Source: Flammeovirgaceae bacterium
GTDB taxonomy: Bacteria > Bacteroidota > Bacteroidia > Cytophagales > Cyclobacteriaceae
Length of the DNA: 64,000 bases
NCBI GenBank assembly: GCA_024638265.1
Contig: JAHEKQ010000001.1
Location: 1-64,000 of the forward strand
Reading direction: 5' to 3'
Shown piece after piece: positions 18,483 to 29,132 of the stretch (its first letter is position 1; each line of letters opens with the position of its first letter). The translations under genes and the position numbers were made by a program. The notes below the pieces were generated by a model, which was not told the DNA's origin, ran no database searches, and saw only the letters and a program-made list of their open reading frames with translations.

Positions 18483-21400
18483 TTATCTCTTTATAAGGAA
18501 GAAACCTGTCAAGGTATTCTGTACTGTTTCACCGCTTGAATTTTCGTATTCATAGACCACAACATAATAATATGTGCCTTCTGCTACTTCATCCACTGAA
18601 CCCTGGTTACCCACACCCGAAAAGACGTTGCTGTTGTTGTCATACCCGTCAGTTTTGTAAATAGTATCCCCCCAACGTGTATAGATATAGACCGTATTGG
18701 AAGAGAAAAATTCGATGTTCTCGATTTTTAAGAAATCATGAATTCCGTCCCCGTTAGGAGAGAGTACATTATAAATGATCACATCAACTACGTTCGCTGT
18801 AACGAAGAATGTGAATGTCCCGGCATCGGTAGTAATGGTAACAGTTCCCTGTTGCGGACCCAGGACATCTGCTGAAAATACTACGATAAAATTACCGAAC
18901 TCCAAAGAGTTTATACTTGTAGGCACATTCTCCACCGTGAAAAGTGGATTGTCAATTTCGATCGAAATGATATTTAGTACCTGGGTTCCGACGTTTTCAA
19001 TAAAAAACACTTTTTGCAAAAGGGTTGAAGGTGGAGTAGTTCCAACGTCGATTGGTGTATTCTCGTCAATAATCCCCCCCGACTGGCTATTTTCCCTGAC
19101 TGTTACGACAGGGGCCAAAACTTCTCCTGCAATATCAAACTGGTAACTCTGGAGATCGGGATCATTGGAATTAATGGTAACAGTACCGGTAAATAGTCCC
19201 GCTACAGTTGCATCCAGGTTCAAAGAAAATACTTCTTCTGCTCCTGGATCAATCGTCGTGGAGATCACCGACGATGTAAAGCTGGAATTATCAATAGTAA
19301 TATCGGAGACCTGGAGCTGTGCATCCCCCTCATTAAGAATAGTAAATTGGCTCACAAGGTTAACGTCAATATCCGTTGTTCCGAGATTGATATTGGAACC
19401 GGGATTTATGGATAAACCGGAACTGTTAGACCCTTCAAAAACCAGTATGGAAGGTGCCTGAATGGTGCCTGTTACAGGAAAAACGAACGTACCCTGGGTT
19501 GGATCATCACTTATAATGGTAATGTCCGTTGTATACACACCCGGCGTTGTTCCATCCAGCACAATATCAATTGTAGCAACTCCGCCCGTACTTGGGGGAA
19601 TAAAACCCGGATTATTTGAAATCGAAAACTCAGGACTCGATGATGTGATGGAAGAAATATTCAAATCCAGGTCACCTGCATTCTGAAGCGTCACATTTCC
19701 CGTAAGGTTAGTTGGCGTAGGGATGCCCCCAATGTCGTAAGGGGTTCCCTGGCCAGACATAATTTGTGCACCGCCAATGTCATCGCCTTCAAAAACACGG
19801 AGGATCGCAGCGGATGAAACACTTACAGTTACCGGGAAGACAAAAGCTGGTTCATCAGAATCGTCGCTTTGGATAGTGATATCAGCAGAAAATACCCCTG
19901 AAGACAATCCATCATTTTCCACCTGGAAGGTTGCCGAACCGCCGGGGGCAATTGTCCCTGGAATATTGTTCACCGTAAAAACTATATCACTTGATGAGAT
20001 CCCTGATATTGTTAGGTCTGCTACACCTGTATTTTCAATAGTGATGTCAATAGATGATGAAGTGCTGTAGAACCATGATCCCAGGTCCACAGCTCCTGCC
20101 TGCCCAGATAATATTTCAGTACCTGTATTATCCGGACCCTCAAATACAGTGATCTCCGGTTCAGGGACCGATATGGTTCCTGTGACGTCAAAAGTAAACA
20201 GGGATTCATCCTCATCTGTACTGGTAATTGTAATGGTAGAATTATAAACCGATACCACCGTACCAGAAAGTTGGATGGTTATGGTATTGGAAGTAAAGGG
20301 CTCAACAACAGGAGGAACATTTATGAAGCTGATTTCCGGGATATCGGCCTGAACGTCTGAGATAAAGAGTGGAGCTCCCGAGGTATTCTCTAAAGTTACT
20401 TCAAATAGCAAGTCGTTTCCAACGAAGGAAGTCCCCATATCTACTACAGCAGCCTGGGCATCTAAAATTGCCGTACCGGTATTATCCGGACCTTCAAATA
20501 CCCCAATTTCCCCAAAGTCGAAGGCAAACTCCGACGTATTTCCATTAGGATCAGTCGCGGTAAGGTTCAGGTATTCACCTGGCGCGAGACTTATACCACT
20601 CACGCTCCAGGGAGCGTCTGCTGCTGTCGTAGTGGCAATCAATGTCTTTCCCTGAAGAGGACCGCAACCGGTATCGTCCGTGTAAACCCTTACAACATGA
20701 CCGATAAAAGCGGTACCTATCAATTCATTTCCATCAAAACTTAACACTTCGGGTGGTTCAATATTATCATTCCCCAGACCCTGCAAGTCAATCCCTTTCA
20801 TGCCATTACAAAAGATACTGTTCCCAAGGATTTCATTGAAGTCATAATTGGCATCATCCAGCAGTATTCCCTGCATGGTATTATAAGCAATCGTATTGGG
20901 TTTGGGGAAAGCCCCGAGACGTCCGATCTTATTGAAATCATTGTTGCCCGAATCACCACCGGAAATACCGGTTTCATTTCCCAAAGGAGTAATGCCATCC
21001 GCCCCTATACCTATTTTGTTTTCAATAATCTCGTTGTTACTGGCCGTCTGTAAACTTATCCCACTACCGAGATTACCCGAAAGGACATTTAGTTGGATCA
21101 GGTTGTCATCTGAGTTGACTAACACTATGCCATAAGTATTGGGCAGGGCGGTATTTCCGAACCGATCGACACCGATCTGGTTTTCCACTACTACATTCGA
21201 AGAGGATACTTCAAGCCAGATCCCCGCTTCAAAATTTCCCGAAATGATATTTCCGACGGTCTCACCTCCAATCTGCATATCATCCACAGCCCCAAGAGCT
21301 CTTACTCCATAAGTATTGGGAGCAGCAATAATGCCCCCAGGATCTGTTCCGATACGATTTCCAAATATCATATGGTCAGTTCCCCCTGTTAGAAAAATAC

Positions 21401-24400
21401 CATTCGTATTATCGTTAATAAGGTTGTACTCTACCGTGGACCCAATCCCAGATGATACCAAGAATCCTGCTGCATCAGGATCTCCATTAAAGCCGGTGAT
21501 ATACAGGCCGTCCAATTGAATCATATCGGCAGTCAATTCAAGCCCACGGCTCAAGGAGGCGTTTCCACTACCATCAATTATTACCCTGTAACTGGCCGTC
21601 CCTGGTTGAGTATTTCCCTGGATCGTTGCAGTTTCTGTCAAAGCCGGCAAGTCTGTCGCAGGTGAAATAGTCCATCTTTCGTTTCCAGCGTCATAATTGG
21701 GGTCAGAGATGGGTATGTCAAAAGTAATATTATCTGTTCCAGAGATCGCGTTGGCCGCGTCAATTGTAAACCTGAGTGAACCCACACCCACATCATTGGT
21801 ATTTCTCACTACGAAATCCATGATGATTTCTCCATCCACCGGGTAATCAAATGAACTTTCGTCGGGATCTGCATTATCAATGTTCACTGAGGTAGCGAAT
21901 ATTCCATAATTGGAGCCGTCCAGCCTTATGGTAAAATTCTCAAAGCTTTTTGGGTCGACGGTAAGAGGTGCACTTACAATTGAAAACTCTATATCAGCCA
22001 CTGTAACTGAATTGAGCGTCAAAGGCACCCAACTTGGATTATCAACAGTAAAGACCACATCGAGGTCGGTACCAATATTCTCCGATCCCAGGTTTACCGA
22101 TGGAACTTGATCGTCGACTACGGGAATCCCGGTATTATCTGCTCCTACATAAACATCGATTTCAGGATAGTCTACCGCGAATTGGGAGGTACTGCCATTC
22201 GAATCCGTCGCTGTGGCGTTAATTATCTCAGTTCCTGTAAGGCTCAAGCCTCCAAGTGACCATATTCCACCTGCTACAACGGTAGTTCCAAGATACTCAC
22301 TGCCTTGCACGGGGATACACCCTGTAATATCGCGATATACATGTATGATATCACCGTCGACTCCCGTGCCGGATACTGTGGTGGCTGTCACTGTTGTGAT
22401 TTCAGGGGCTGATTTGGCATCATTTCCTTCGTTTGGAGTGCCCAGGGCAAGGTCGATCCCGAGTCCGCCATTACAAAATATTTCATTCGCGATTACACTG
22501 TTAAAATCAATATTACTGCCTCTCAGTTCGACTCCCTGGTTGGCATTATAAGCGATAATATTCGCTTCCCCGTCGGCTTCACCTCCTATCAGGTTATTAT
22601 CGCCACCGGTCGAGGTTCCCCACAATTCAATACCCTTACTATTTCCCATGGGTGTCACTCCGTCAAATCCCACCCCAATCATATTGCCTTGAATAAAGTT
22701 ATTCCCCGTGATCCATATGGTAATGCCCTCACTAGTGTTGCCGGATATTACATTGTCCCTGATGATGTTATTCGAATTGTTGGCGTTGGCAATTCCGACA
22801 TTATTTCCAATTGCTACCAATCCGGTAATATCGGTACCAATGAAATTTCCAATGATTTGGGTGCTTCCACCTGTATTGAAAAACACACCCCTATTCAGAT
22901 TTCCCGAAATAACATTTCCCTCCCCGAGATTGTAACCTCCTATAAGGTTGTTGCCTGAGTTCGTCCCACTAATCCCGTTAAAATTTGGCATCGCAACGGT
23001 TCCGGTTTCGTCCAGCCCAATGATATTACCTTGTACGGTCATTCCATCCCCAAGAATAAATTCCAACCCTGTACGGCAGTTATTAATTACATTCCCTTTT
23101 CCCGGAGCTCCAATGATCGATCCGCCACCGGCCAAGTGATTTAGTTCGATGCCCACATCATTGGCACTTCCTGCATCAAAGCCCGTGATATACATTCCGT
23201 AAATCTCATTGTTGCCAAATCGGAAAAACAATCCCTTACTGATAGTATTCTGTCCATCCAAACGGATCTTGTAACCGCCCGTTCCGGGTTGAAGCGTGGC
23301 ATCCAGGACGAGGGATTCAGTGATATCCGGCAGTTGGGTTAGGGGTTGGATGGTCCAGTATTCTTCGCCGGCATTATTGGTATAGCCGGGATCAGATACG
23401 GGAATATCAAATATCACATTGTCCTTTCCGGGAATATTATTGGCATTATCAACTACCCAGCGCAGAGAATTAGGACCGGAGTCATTGGTGTTGGTTACCG
23501 CAAATAACGTGTTAAGGAATTGGGAGTTTGAGAATTCAGATGTATTGCCATTATTAGTCTGTACTGCCGTTACATAGTATAGATTACCGCTTACTTGTGC
23601 AGGGTCAACAACGAATGACCAGTTTCCACTGGCATCGGCAAAAGTGCTGCCCAACAGTAATTCACCTTCATCTTCTGAGTCCAAGTAGACCTCAATAAGG
23701 GCATCGGGGTCTGACGTGCCGGTTACCGTTCCATCCAGTTGATTATCAATTATAACCGGGGGTGGTATATTATTTTGTGCCCCAAAAACTACACTTATCG
23801 CTTTGTTTGTATTGTTGAAATAGGAATTGCTGTTAAAGATATTGAAAGCAGTACCGGCAGCGAAAATCCCGTTAACTTCAATTCCATTTGTGCCATTATT
23901 GGCAATTACAGAATTTAGAACATTGTTGGTGTTCGCATCTCCTTCAATAAAAATTCCATTTTCGCCATTTCCCACAGATCCTGTTCCGCCCGGACCCGTT
24001 CCAATGTAATTGAAGTTAATATTGTTGGAGTTGACAAGCGACCCGTCAATCAGTATTCCCTCCAGGATATTACCACTGATGACATTGGCATTTAAAGCCG
24101 TTCCATCACCAATTGAAACATTACGCGCATTAACGGTTAGCCTAATTCCCTGGTTTAAATTGGGAATTGCCACCAGGCCTGTCTGGTCCGTTCCTATGTA
24201 GTTCCCGTAAATGAATTGATCCGGTACGGTTACTCCTATCCCATATGAATTCGCCGAAATTACATTTCTCTTATCGCCTTCTCCCCCAATTACATTGTCT
24301 ACCCCGCCGGCTATTACCAATCCTCCCGTTGTATTCCCAATCGGAACGGAACCAGTGACATCCAATCCAATGTAATTTCCTATGACCGTATTGGTTCCTC

Positions 24401-25526
24401 CACTTATTAAGATTCCGTTGCTCGAGTTACCCGAGATAATGTTTCGTCCTGCAGGAGTACCATCACCTATATTTATATTAGTTGAGTTAGACCTGACCCA
24501 GATTCCAAAATTGTTATTTCCCAAACCTGTAGTTCCGCTGGCATCGGTTCCAATATAATTTCCTGTGATCTGGTCGAATGATGAATTACTCAAATCAATA
24601 CCCCATTGGCTGTTACCCGAGATAACATTTTGAGTGATGTTGCTTCCCAGTGAGTTACTCCCCGTCGTGATTCCGGCACTTTGATTGGGTATCGCTACTG
24701 ATCCGGATATATCGGTACCAATATAATTTCCAGCAATGACTGTCCCCGAAGCTGTAGTCAACTCAATCCCATCCCCAGAATTCCCTGAAATAATATTTCC
24801 CTCTCCGGCCAAGGCCCCACCAATGATGGTACTAATAGTATTGAGCAATTCAATTCCCACATTAGTGTTAGGAATAGCCACGGAACCGCTTACATCTATC
24901 CCGATATGGTTTCCCTCTATTATGGTCCCGTTAACTCCCTGCACATATATACCCCAACTATTATTCCCGATAATGTTCGCTCCCTCGGGTGTGCCATCTC
25001 CGATTTGATTGTTATTACCCCCGAAAATGGCAATGCCGTAAAAATTTGGGGCAAGGCCATCTGATGAACCGGTTGGATCAGTCCCGATATAGTTGCCAAT
25101 ATAGAAATTGCCCGACCCGGTAGTATTGGCAATTGCCGCTTTGGTTGGGTCATCAAATTCAACAAAATGGAGGTAGGATATGGTACAATCTGATCCGGAA
25201 ACTTCAAACCCGGAAATGGCCGAACTTCCGAATGGCCGGATGGTAATGTCAGGTCGAAAGTCGCCATCCACATCCCCATTAATAGTGATGGAACGACCCG
25301 TTAATATGAGCGCCCCATCCAGGAATATAGTAGAACCCACCAGCCCGGCATCGAATTCAATGGTGTAAGGATTAAGGGTGGTCGAATTCAGATTGGATTG
25401 ATTGACCGCATCACTCAGTGACCCTGGGCCACTGTTGTTTGTATTATCTACTGTTAGGGTAACCTGGCTGTAAACGTTCACAGTTACCGCCATTAACAGA
25501 AAGCAGATGTAGATTTTCAGGTTCAA
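18483..25526 (-). CDS. 2347-aa modular T9SS surface protein (type B sorting domain)
   Basis: A giant exported protein with a TTG start at 25526 and a signal peptide (MAVTVNVYSQ). Three large modules each open with an NTNxSGxGSLR-like phrase followed by long NosD-like parallel beta-helix repeats (recurring GNYIGTD.SG..AIPN, NVISGN..GI). Six choice-of-anchor-D/ASH-like modules follow or intervene (each opening VFEGPDNTG-like). The last about 90 residues (LSPNGDGIHDFLKI, YTRWGDTIYKTDGY, GTYYYVV, FFLIKR) are the gliding-motility-associated type B C-terminal domain. Likely exported by T9SS and held on the surface with the sprF-like product. Adhesin or polysaccharide-binding roles are possible; no enzyme motif was seen. 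Confidence 0.93.
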   Translation of the reverse strand: MNLKIYICFLLMAVTVNVYSQVTLTVDNTNNSGPGSLSDAVNQSNLNSTTLNPYTIEFDAGLVGSTIFLDGALILTGRSITINGDVDGDFRPDITIRPFGSSAISGFEVSGSDCTISYLHFVEFDDPTKAAIANTTGSGNFYIGNYIGTDPTGSSDGLAPNFYGIAIFGGNNNQIGDGTPEGANIIGNNSWGIYVQGVNGTIIEGNHIGIDVSGSVAIPNTNVGIELLNTISTIIGGALAGEGNIISGNSGDGIELTTASGTVIAGNYIGTDISGSVAIPNQSAGITTGSNSLGSNITQNVISGNSQWGIDLSNSSFDQITGNYIGTDASGTTGLGNNNFGIWVRSNSTNINIGDGTPAGRNIISGNSSNGILISGGTNTVIGNYIGLDVTGSVPIGNTTGGLVIAGGVDNVIGGEGDKRNVISANSYGIGVTVPDQFIYGNYIGTDQTGLVAIPNLNQGIRLTVNARNVSIGDGTALNANVISGNILEGILIDGSLVNSNNINFNYIGTGPGGTGSVGNGENGIFIEGDANTNNVLNSVIANNGTNGIEVNGIFAAGTAFNIFNSNSYFNNTNKAISVVFGAQNNIPPPVIIDNQLDGTVTGTSDPDALIEVYLDSEDEGELLLGSTFADASGNWSFVVDPAQVSGNLYYVTAVQTNNGNTSEFSNSQFLNTLFAVTNTNDSGPNSLRWVVDNANNIPGKDNVIFDIPVSDPGYTNNAGEEYWTIQPLTQLPDITESLVLDATLQPGTGGYKIRLDGQNTISKGLFFRFGNNEIYGMYITGFDAGSANDVGIELNHLAGGGSIIGAPGKGNVINNCRTGLEFILGDGMTVQGNIIGLDETGTVAMPNFNGISGTNSGNNLIGGYNLGEGNVISGNLNRGVFFNTGGSTQIIGNFIGTDITGLVAIGNNVGIANANNSNNIIRDNVISGNTSEGITIWITGNNFIQGNMIGVGFDGVTPMGNSKGIELWGTSTGGDNNLIGGEADGEANIIAYNANQGVELRGSNIDFNSVIANEIFCNGGLGIDLALGTPNEGNDAKSAPEITTVTATTVSGTGVDGDIIHVYRDITGCIPVQGSEYLGTTVVAGGIWSLGGLSLTGTEIINATATDSNGSTSQFAVDYPEIDVYVGADNTGIPVVDDQVPSVNLGSENIGTDLDVVFTVDNPSWVPLTLNSVTVADIEFSIVSAPLTVDPKSFENFTIRLDGSNYGIFATSVNIDNADPDESSFDYPVDGEIIMDFVVRNTNDVGVGSLRFTIDAANAISGTDNITFDIPISDPNYDAGNERWTISPATDLPALTETATIQGNTQPGTASYRVIIDGSGNASLSRGLELTADMIQLDGLYITGFNGDPDAAGFLVSSGIGSTVEYNLINDNTNGIFLTGGTDHMIFGNRIGTDPGGIIAAPNTYGVRALGAVDDMQIGGETVGNIISGNFEAGIWLEVSSSNVVVENQIGVDRFGNTALPNTYGIVLVNSDDNLIQLNVLSGNLGSGISLQTASNNEIIENKIGIGADGITPLGNETGISGGDSGNNDFNKIGRLGAFPKPNTIAYNTMQGILLDDANYDFNEILGNSIFCNGMKGIDLQGLGNDNIEPPEVLSFDGNELIGTAFIGHVVRVYTDDTGCGPLQGKTLIATTTAADAPWSVSGISLAPGEYLNLTATDPNGNTSEFAFDFGEIGVFEGPDNTGTAILDAQAAVVDMGTSFVGNDLLFEVTLENTSGAPLFISDVQADIPEISFINVPPVVEPFTSNTITIQLSGTVVSVYNSTITITSTDEDESLFTFDVTGTISVPEPEITVFEGPDNTGTEILSGQAGAVDLGSWFYSTSSSIDITIENTGVADLTISGISSSDIVFTVNNIPGTIAPGGSATFQVENDGLSSGVFSADITIQSDDSDEPAFVFPVTVSVSSAAILRVFEGDDIGGAQIMSGQGTPYDIGGIPTPTNLTGNVTLQNAGDLDLNISSITSSSPEFSISNNPGFIPPSTGGVATIDIVLDGTTPGVYTTDITIISDDPTQGTFVFPVTGTIQAPSILVFEGSNSSGLSINPGSNINLGTTDIDVNLVSQFTILNEGDAQLQVSDITIDNSSFTSSVISTTIDPGAEEVFSLNLDATVAGLFTGTVTINSNDPDLQSYQFDIAGEVLAPVVTVRENSQSGGIIDENTPIDVGTTPPSTLLQKVFFIENVGTQVLNIISIEIDNPLFTVENVPTSINSLEFGNFIVVFSADVLGPQQGTVTITTDAGTFTFFVTANVVDVIIYNVLSPNGDGIHDFLKIENIEFFSSNTVYIYTRWGDTIYKTDGYDNNSNVFSGVGNQGSVDEVAEGTYYYVVVYEYENSSGETVQNTLTGFFLIKR

Positions 25527-25613
25527 TTTTCAGGAAGTGGGCTATTAATTTAGGAAAAATCCTGCATTCTTCTAGGAAATCCTTTATATCGTACTAAATC
25601 CAATATTTAGTAG

Positions 25614-25621
25614 TAATTTTG
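25614..25621 (+). promoter_or_regulatory. -7 box for the membrane protein-truA-ABC operon
   Basis: TAATTTTG matches TAnnTTTG. It ends 22 nt before the ATG at 25644 and lies in the 117-bp divergent gap to the adhesin gene. No clear -33 box. Confidence 0.4.
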
Positions 25622-25643
25622 AATTTGCCCATTGAGATCCATT

Positions 25644-25877
25644 ATGGAATTAATTTACATTTTACTCTTAGTTGCCGGGCTGGTGCAAATCGGTGTATAT
25701 TTTTATGGTAAGAACAGTAAGAATGTAAAGAACAAGAAGTCTAAAGAGAAAGAGACCACCATTCTCGAGAAATACAATATCAAATCACGCGGAGACCTCT
25801 TCAAGTTAATCAACAGCCATCACCTCCCGGAGAACGACAGGGAACAACTAGAGAAATATTATCAAAAAAATTCTTGA
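25644..25877 (+). CDS. Small membrane-anchored protein, unknown function
   Basis: A 77-aa protein from the ATG at 25644 (a TTG 12 nt earlier is in frame but less likely). One N-terminal membrane segment (about 2-20) is followed by a very basic stretch (KNSKNVKNKKSKEKE) and a short helical tail. I do not recognise a family. The stop overlaps the start of the next membrane protein (TTGA), so both are probably co-translated. First gene of a four-gene plus-strand operon. Confidence 0.65.
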   Translation: MELIYILLLVAGLVQIGVYFYGKNSKNVKNKKSKEKETTILEKYNIKSRGDLFKLINSHHLPENDREQLEKYYQKNS

Positions 25878-26587
25878 AATTGAGCTATCGCTTTCTCTTT
25901 GAGATCTTCTATTATCTACCCTTATTCTTCTTTACCCTGGGTCAATCTCCAAACTTCACTCAAGGTGCTATCGTTGGAACACTTGTGAGCGGTATGGTCA
26001 TCGCAACCCCCCTATTAGGAGCCGTGAGATATCTGGCCCTTGCCAAACGGTCAAAATGGCTAAAGCATCCTAACCTGGTAATTGCTTCCGCCCTTCTCAT
26101 CCTGCTTTATTTCGTTTCAAAGGGAGAACCCATCATCCTGCTAGCTGTAATGGTTGCCATTCCGTTTCTACTCATTGCCTTCACCGTAAACAAGTATTTG
26201 GGGGAAGTAATTATGGGAGTATTTCTCTTCGCGATTTATTACCTGGGAATCAATCAATTCGGTACTGATCAACTCTTAAAGATCAACCTTCTTCCTACGA
26301 TATTAACAGGAGCCATCTTTTTCACCTGGTACCGGAATAAGAGCCTTGGAAAATGGGAATTCCTATTATTTGCAGGTCTCTTCGTTTTGCTTTGCTGGAT
26401 GGGTGAAACGTTACCATATCTCCCCTTATTGTTAGTTCCCATAGTTGCCAGGGTAGTTATTAATATATTCCGGCCGCACTGGAAGACCACTAGTGATATT
26501 ATTTCGGGAATCCTTATTGGGGCCTATTTCGTATATTATTTTCTTTTTGCAAACCATGTAATTCAAGCATTGACGGGTGGGTTATGA
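25874..26587 (+). CDS. Integral membrane protein, unknown function
   Basis: A 237-aa, very hydrophobic protein with about eight predicted membrane segments and short polar loops. The TTG start at 25874 overlaps the previous stop, and the gene ends in an ATGA overlap with truA. No family motif recognised. Its overlap on both sides argues for a real gene. Role unknown. Confidence 0.8.
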   Translation: MKLSYRFLFEIFYYLPLFFFTLGQSPNFTQGAIVGTLVSGMVIATPLLGAVRYLALAKRSKWLKHPNLVIASALLILLYFVSKGEPIILLAVMVAIPFLLIAFTVNKYLGEVIMGVFLFAIYYLGINQFGTDQLLKINLLPTILTGAIFFTWYRNKSLGKWEFLLFAGLFVLLCWMGETLPYLPLLLVPIVARVVINIFRPHWKTTSDIISGILIGAYFVYYFLFANHVIQALTGGL

Positions 26588-27324
26588 GGTATTTTTTTGA
26601 AGTCGCATACAAGGGAACGGACTATCATGGCTGGCAGAAGCAATCCAATGCCCATACAGTCCAGGAGGAAATTGAAGAACACTTGTCTACTTACCTGCAA
26701 GAGAAAGTCGAGACAACGGGGAGCGGACGAACCGACACAGGGGTTCATTGTGAACAGCAGTTTTTCCACTGTGATATCAATAGAGAATTTACGGAAGACG
26801 ACTTATTTAAGGTCAACTCCTATCTTCCGGATTCTATAGTTTTCAGGGCCTTCTGGAAACTCAAACCGGAATCACACGCGCGATTTGATGCAATTTCACG
26901 CAGATACGAATACCGCCTTATGAGGATCCGCAATCCTTTTTTCCTGGAAACCAGCTATCTGTTCCTGAAGCCCTTGGATCTACGAGGCATGAATGAGGCG
27001 GCTCTTTTACTTCATGGAAAGAAAGATTTTAAATGTTTCAGCAAGGTGAAGACACAGGTAAACAATTACATTTGTTCAATCTCGGAGGCGGAGTGGAAAC
27101 CCAAGGGGGATTTGCTGACCTTCACGATCACCGGTAACCGCTTTCTCCGTGGAATGGTCAGGGCGATTGTGGGAACACTACTGGAAGTAGGTGAAGGGAA
27201 ACGAACAATAGAAGAATTGCAGATGTTATTGGAAAGTGGAAAGCGGACGGAAGCCGGAATTTCTGTCCCTGCGAGGGGATTGATCTTGAAAGAAGTGAAT
27301 TATCCGGAAAACTATTTTAAATAG
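26584..27324 (+). CDS. truA: tRNA pseudouridine(38-40) synthase
   Basis: A 246-aa TruA that isomerises uridines 38-40 in the tRNA anticodon arm. Catalytic Asp51 lies in GSGRTDTGVH. Other landmarks are the opening YKGTDYHGWQ, SRRYEYR, HGKKDFKCFS and the C-terminal NRFLRGMVRAIVGTLLEVG. Length normal. Overlaps both neighbours (ATGA upstream, one base with the GTG of the ABC gene downstream). Confidence 0.97.
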   Translation: MRYFFEVAYKGTDYHGWQKQSNAHTVQEEIEEHLSTYLQEKVETTGSGRTDTGVHCEQQFFHCDINREFTEDDLFKVNSYLPDSIVFRAFWKLKPESHARFDAISRRYEYRLMRIRNPFFLETSYLFLKPLDLRGMNEAALLLHGKKDFKCFSKVKTQVNNYICSISEAEWKPKGDLLTFTITGNRFLRGMVRAIVGTLLEVGEGKRTIEELQMLLESGKRTEAGISVPARGLILKEVNYPENYFK

Positions 27325-29093
27325 TGGAAAAAGAAAATGTATCAGGTAATATTATTGACAGTGCCGTATTAAAGCGGCTGCTGAAGTTTGTACAACCCTA
27401 CCGTGCAAAATTCTACCTGCTTATTTTTCTCACAATCCTACTGGGTGTGCTTGCACCCTTGCAGCCCGTACTGATCCAGTACACCCTTGACAATCATGTG
27501 GCATTTGGAGATTATCATGGCTTGATGATCATTACCGGGGGCCTGATCGGGCTGTTGGCTACGCAAGCACTTGTCCAGTATTTACATACATACCTCTCAG
27601 GTTGGCTTGGCCAAAACGTTATCAGGGACATCCGGATAAAGTTATATGATCACCTATTGCACCTGCGACTTAAATTCTTTGATAATACTCCCATAGGGCG
27701 TTTGGTCACCCGGACCATCTCCGACGTAGAGACCCTTGCCGATGTATTCAGCCAGGGTCTGGCGGCAATGATCAGCGATGTCCTCCAGTTGATATTTATC
27801 CTGGGGATTATGTTTTGGATGAACTGGAAACTGGCGCTTGTCAGCCTTTCCATGTTCCCATTCATGGTCATAAGTACTTACATCTTCAAGGAAAAGATCA
27901 AAGTGACATTCAACCAGGTTAGAAATGCAGTTTCAAACCTTAATTCCTATGTGCAAGAGCATATCACGGGAATGAGTATTGTCCAGATCTTTGGGAATGA
28001 GAAAAGAGAAATGGACAAATTCAAGGAGATCAACACCGAGCATAAGAAAGCGCATATGCGGTCAGTACTTTACTATTCCATATACTTTCCGGTTGCGGAG
28101 ATCATCAGCGCCGCTGGAATCGGCCTCCTGGTGTGGTATGGAGCCAAAGGTGTGATCAATGTCGAAGCAACCGGTATTCAACTAGGGACCTTGGTAGCTT
28201 TTATCATGTTTATCCAAATGTTCTTCCGACCTATCAGGATGATTGCTGACCGTTTTAATACTCTACAGCTGGGAATTGTGAGTACTCAGAGAATAATTAA
28301 CCTGCTCGACAGTGATGAGCACATCAGCGATGAAGGAGACCTGGACCCCAAGGAAATTCAAGGAAATGTCAATTTTAATAAGGTGTGGTTTGCATATAAC
28401 GAGAGGGATTATGTCCTTAAGGACATTAACCTGGAAGTAAAACAAGGGGAAACTGTTGCTCTGGTAGGGGCCACCGGAGCAGGAAAATCATCTATTATTA
28501 ATCTTCTCAATCGCTTTTACGAAATCAACAGGGGAACCATTTCCGTTGACGGGATGGACATAAAAGATTTAAAATTAAAATCACTCCGAAGGCATATCGG
28601 GGTGGTGCTACAGGATGTTTTCCTCTTCTCTGACTCCATAAAAAACAATATCACTCTTGGTAATCCTGAAATCTCAGACGAACAGGTCATGGAGGCGGCA
28701 CGCCTTGTTGGTGCTGATAAATTCATCAAAAAACTCCCCGGTGGACTCGAATATAATGTAATGGAAAGAGGCTCTACCCTGTCAGTGGGGCAGCGGCAGT
28801 TGATCTCTTTTGTAAGGGCTATGGTCTACAACCCAAAAATCCTCGTACTTGATGAAGCTACCTCCTCGGTCGATACCGAGACAGAGGAGATGATTCAGGA
28901 TGCTATTGATAAAATGATGACAGGGCGTACCTCGATCGTCATTGCCCATCGTTTGTCCACAATTCAAAAGGCCAGCAGGATTATAGTTCTCGACAAAGGT
29001 CAAATCGTTGAAACAGGAACACACAACGAGCTTCTTGAAGGAGAAGGGGCTTACTCCCAACTTTATAAAATGCAATACAAAGAAGTTGGGTAA
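27324..29093 (+). CDS. ABC exporter (fused membrane and ATPase domains)
   Basis: A 589-aa half-transporter of the MsbA/MDR type that should work as a homodimer. Six membrane segments (about 20-320) precede the ATPase domain with Walker A GATGAGKS (382-389), Q loop (VVLQDVFLF), signature LSVGQRQ (from 486), Walker B ILVLDEAT, D loop SSVD and H loop IVIAHRLST. GTG start shares one base with the truA stop. The substrate could be lipid or drug and cannot be told from sequence. Last gene of the operon from 25644. Confidence 0.95.
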   Translation: MEKENVSGNIIDSAVLKRLLKFVQPYRAKFYLLIFLTILLGVLAPLQPVLIQYTLDNHVAFGDYHGLMIITGGLIGLLATQALVQYLHTYLSGWLGQNVIRDIRIKLYDHLLHLRLKFFDNTPIGRLVTRTISDVETLADVFSQGLAAMISDVLQLIFILGIMFWMNWKLALVSLSMFPFMVISTYIFKEKIKVTFNQVRNAVSNLNSYVQEHITGMSIVQIFGNEKREMDKFKEINTEHKKAHMRSVLYYSIYFPVAEIISAAGIGLLVWYGAKGVINVEATGIQLGTLVAFIMFIQMFFRPIRMIADRFNTLQLGIVSTQRIINLLDSDEHISDEGDLDPKEIQGNVNFNKVWFAYNERDYVLKDINLEVKQGETVALVGATGAGKSSIINLLNRFYEINRGTISVDGMDIKDLKLKSLRRHIGVVLQDVFLFSDSIKNNITLGNPEISDEQVMEAARLVGADKFIKKLPGGLEYNVMERGSTLSVGQRQLISFVRAMVYNPKILVLDEATSSVDTETEEMIQDAIDKMMTGRTSIVIAHRLSTIQKASRIIVLDKGQIVETGTHNELLEGEGAYSQLYKMQYKEVG

Positions 29094-29132
29094 CTTCCAC
29101 AGAATATTTTCCGGGGTATTGCTATTTTCGAT

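Noticed and set aside
18775-25368. Many plus-strand reading frames of 60-120 codons opposite the giant adhesin gene
   Set aside because: They lie wholly inside a clear minus-strand gene with strong domain matches, and arise from its repetitive composition.
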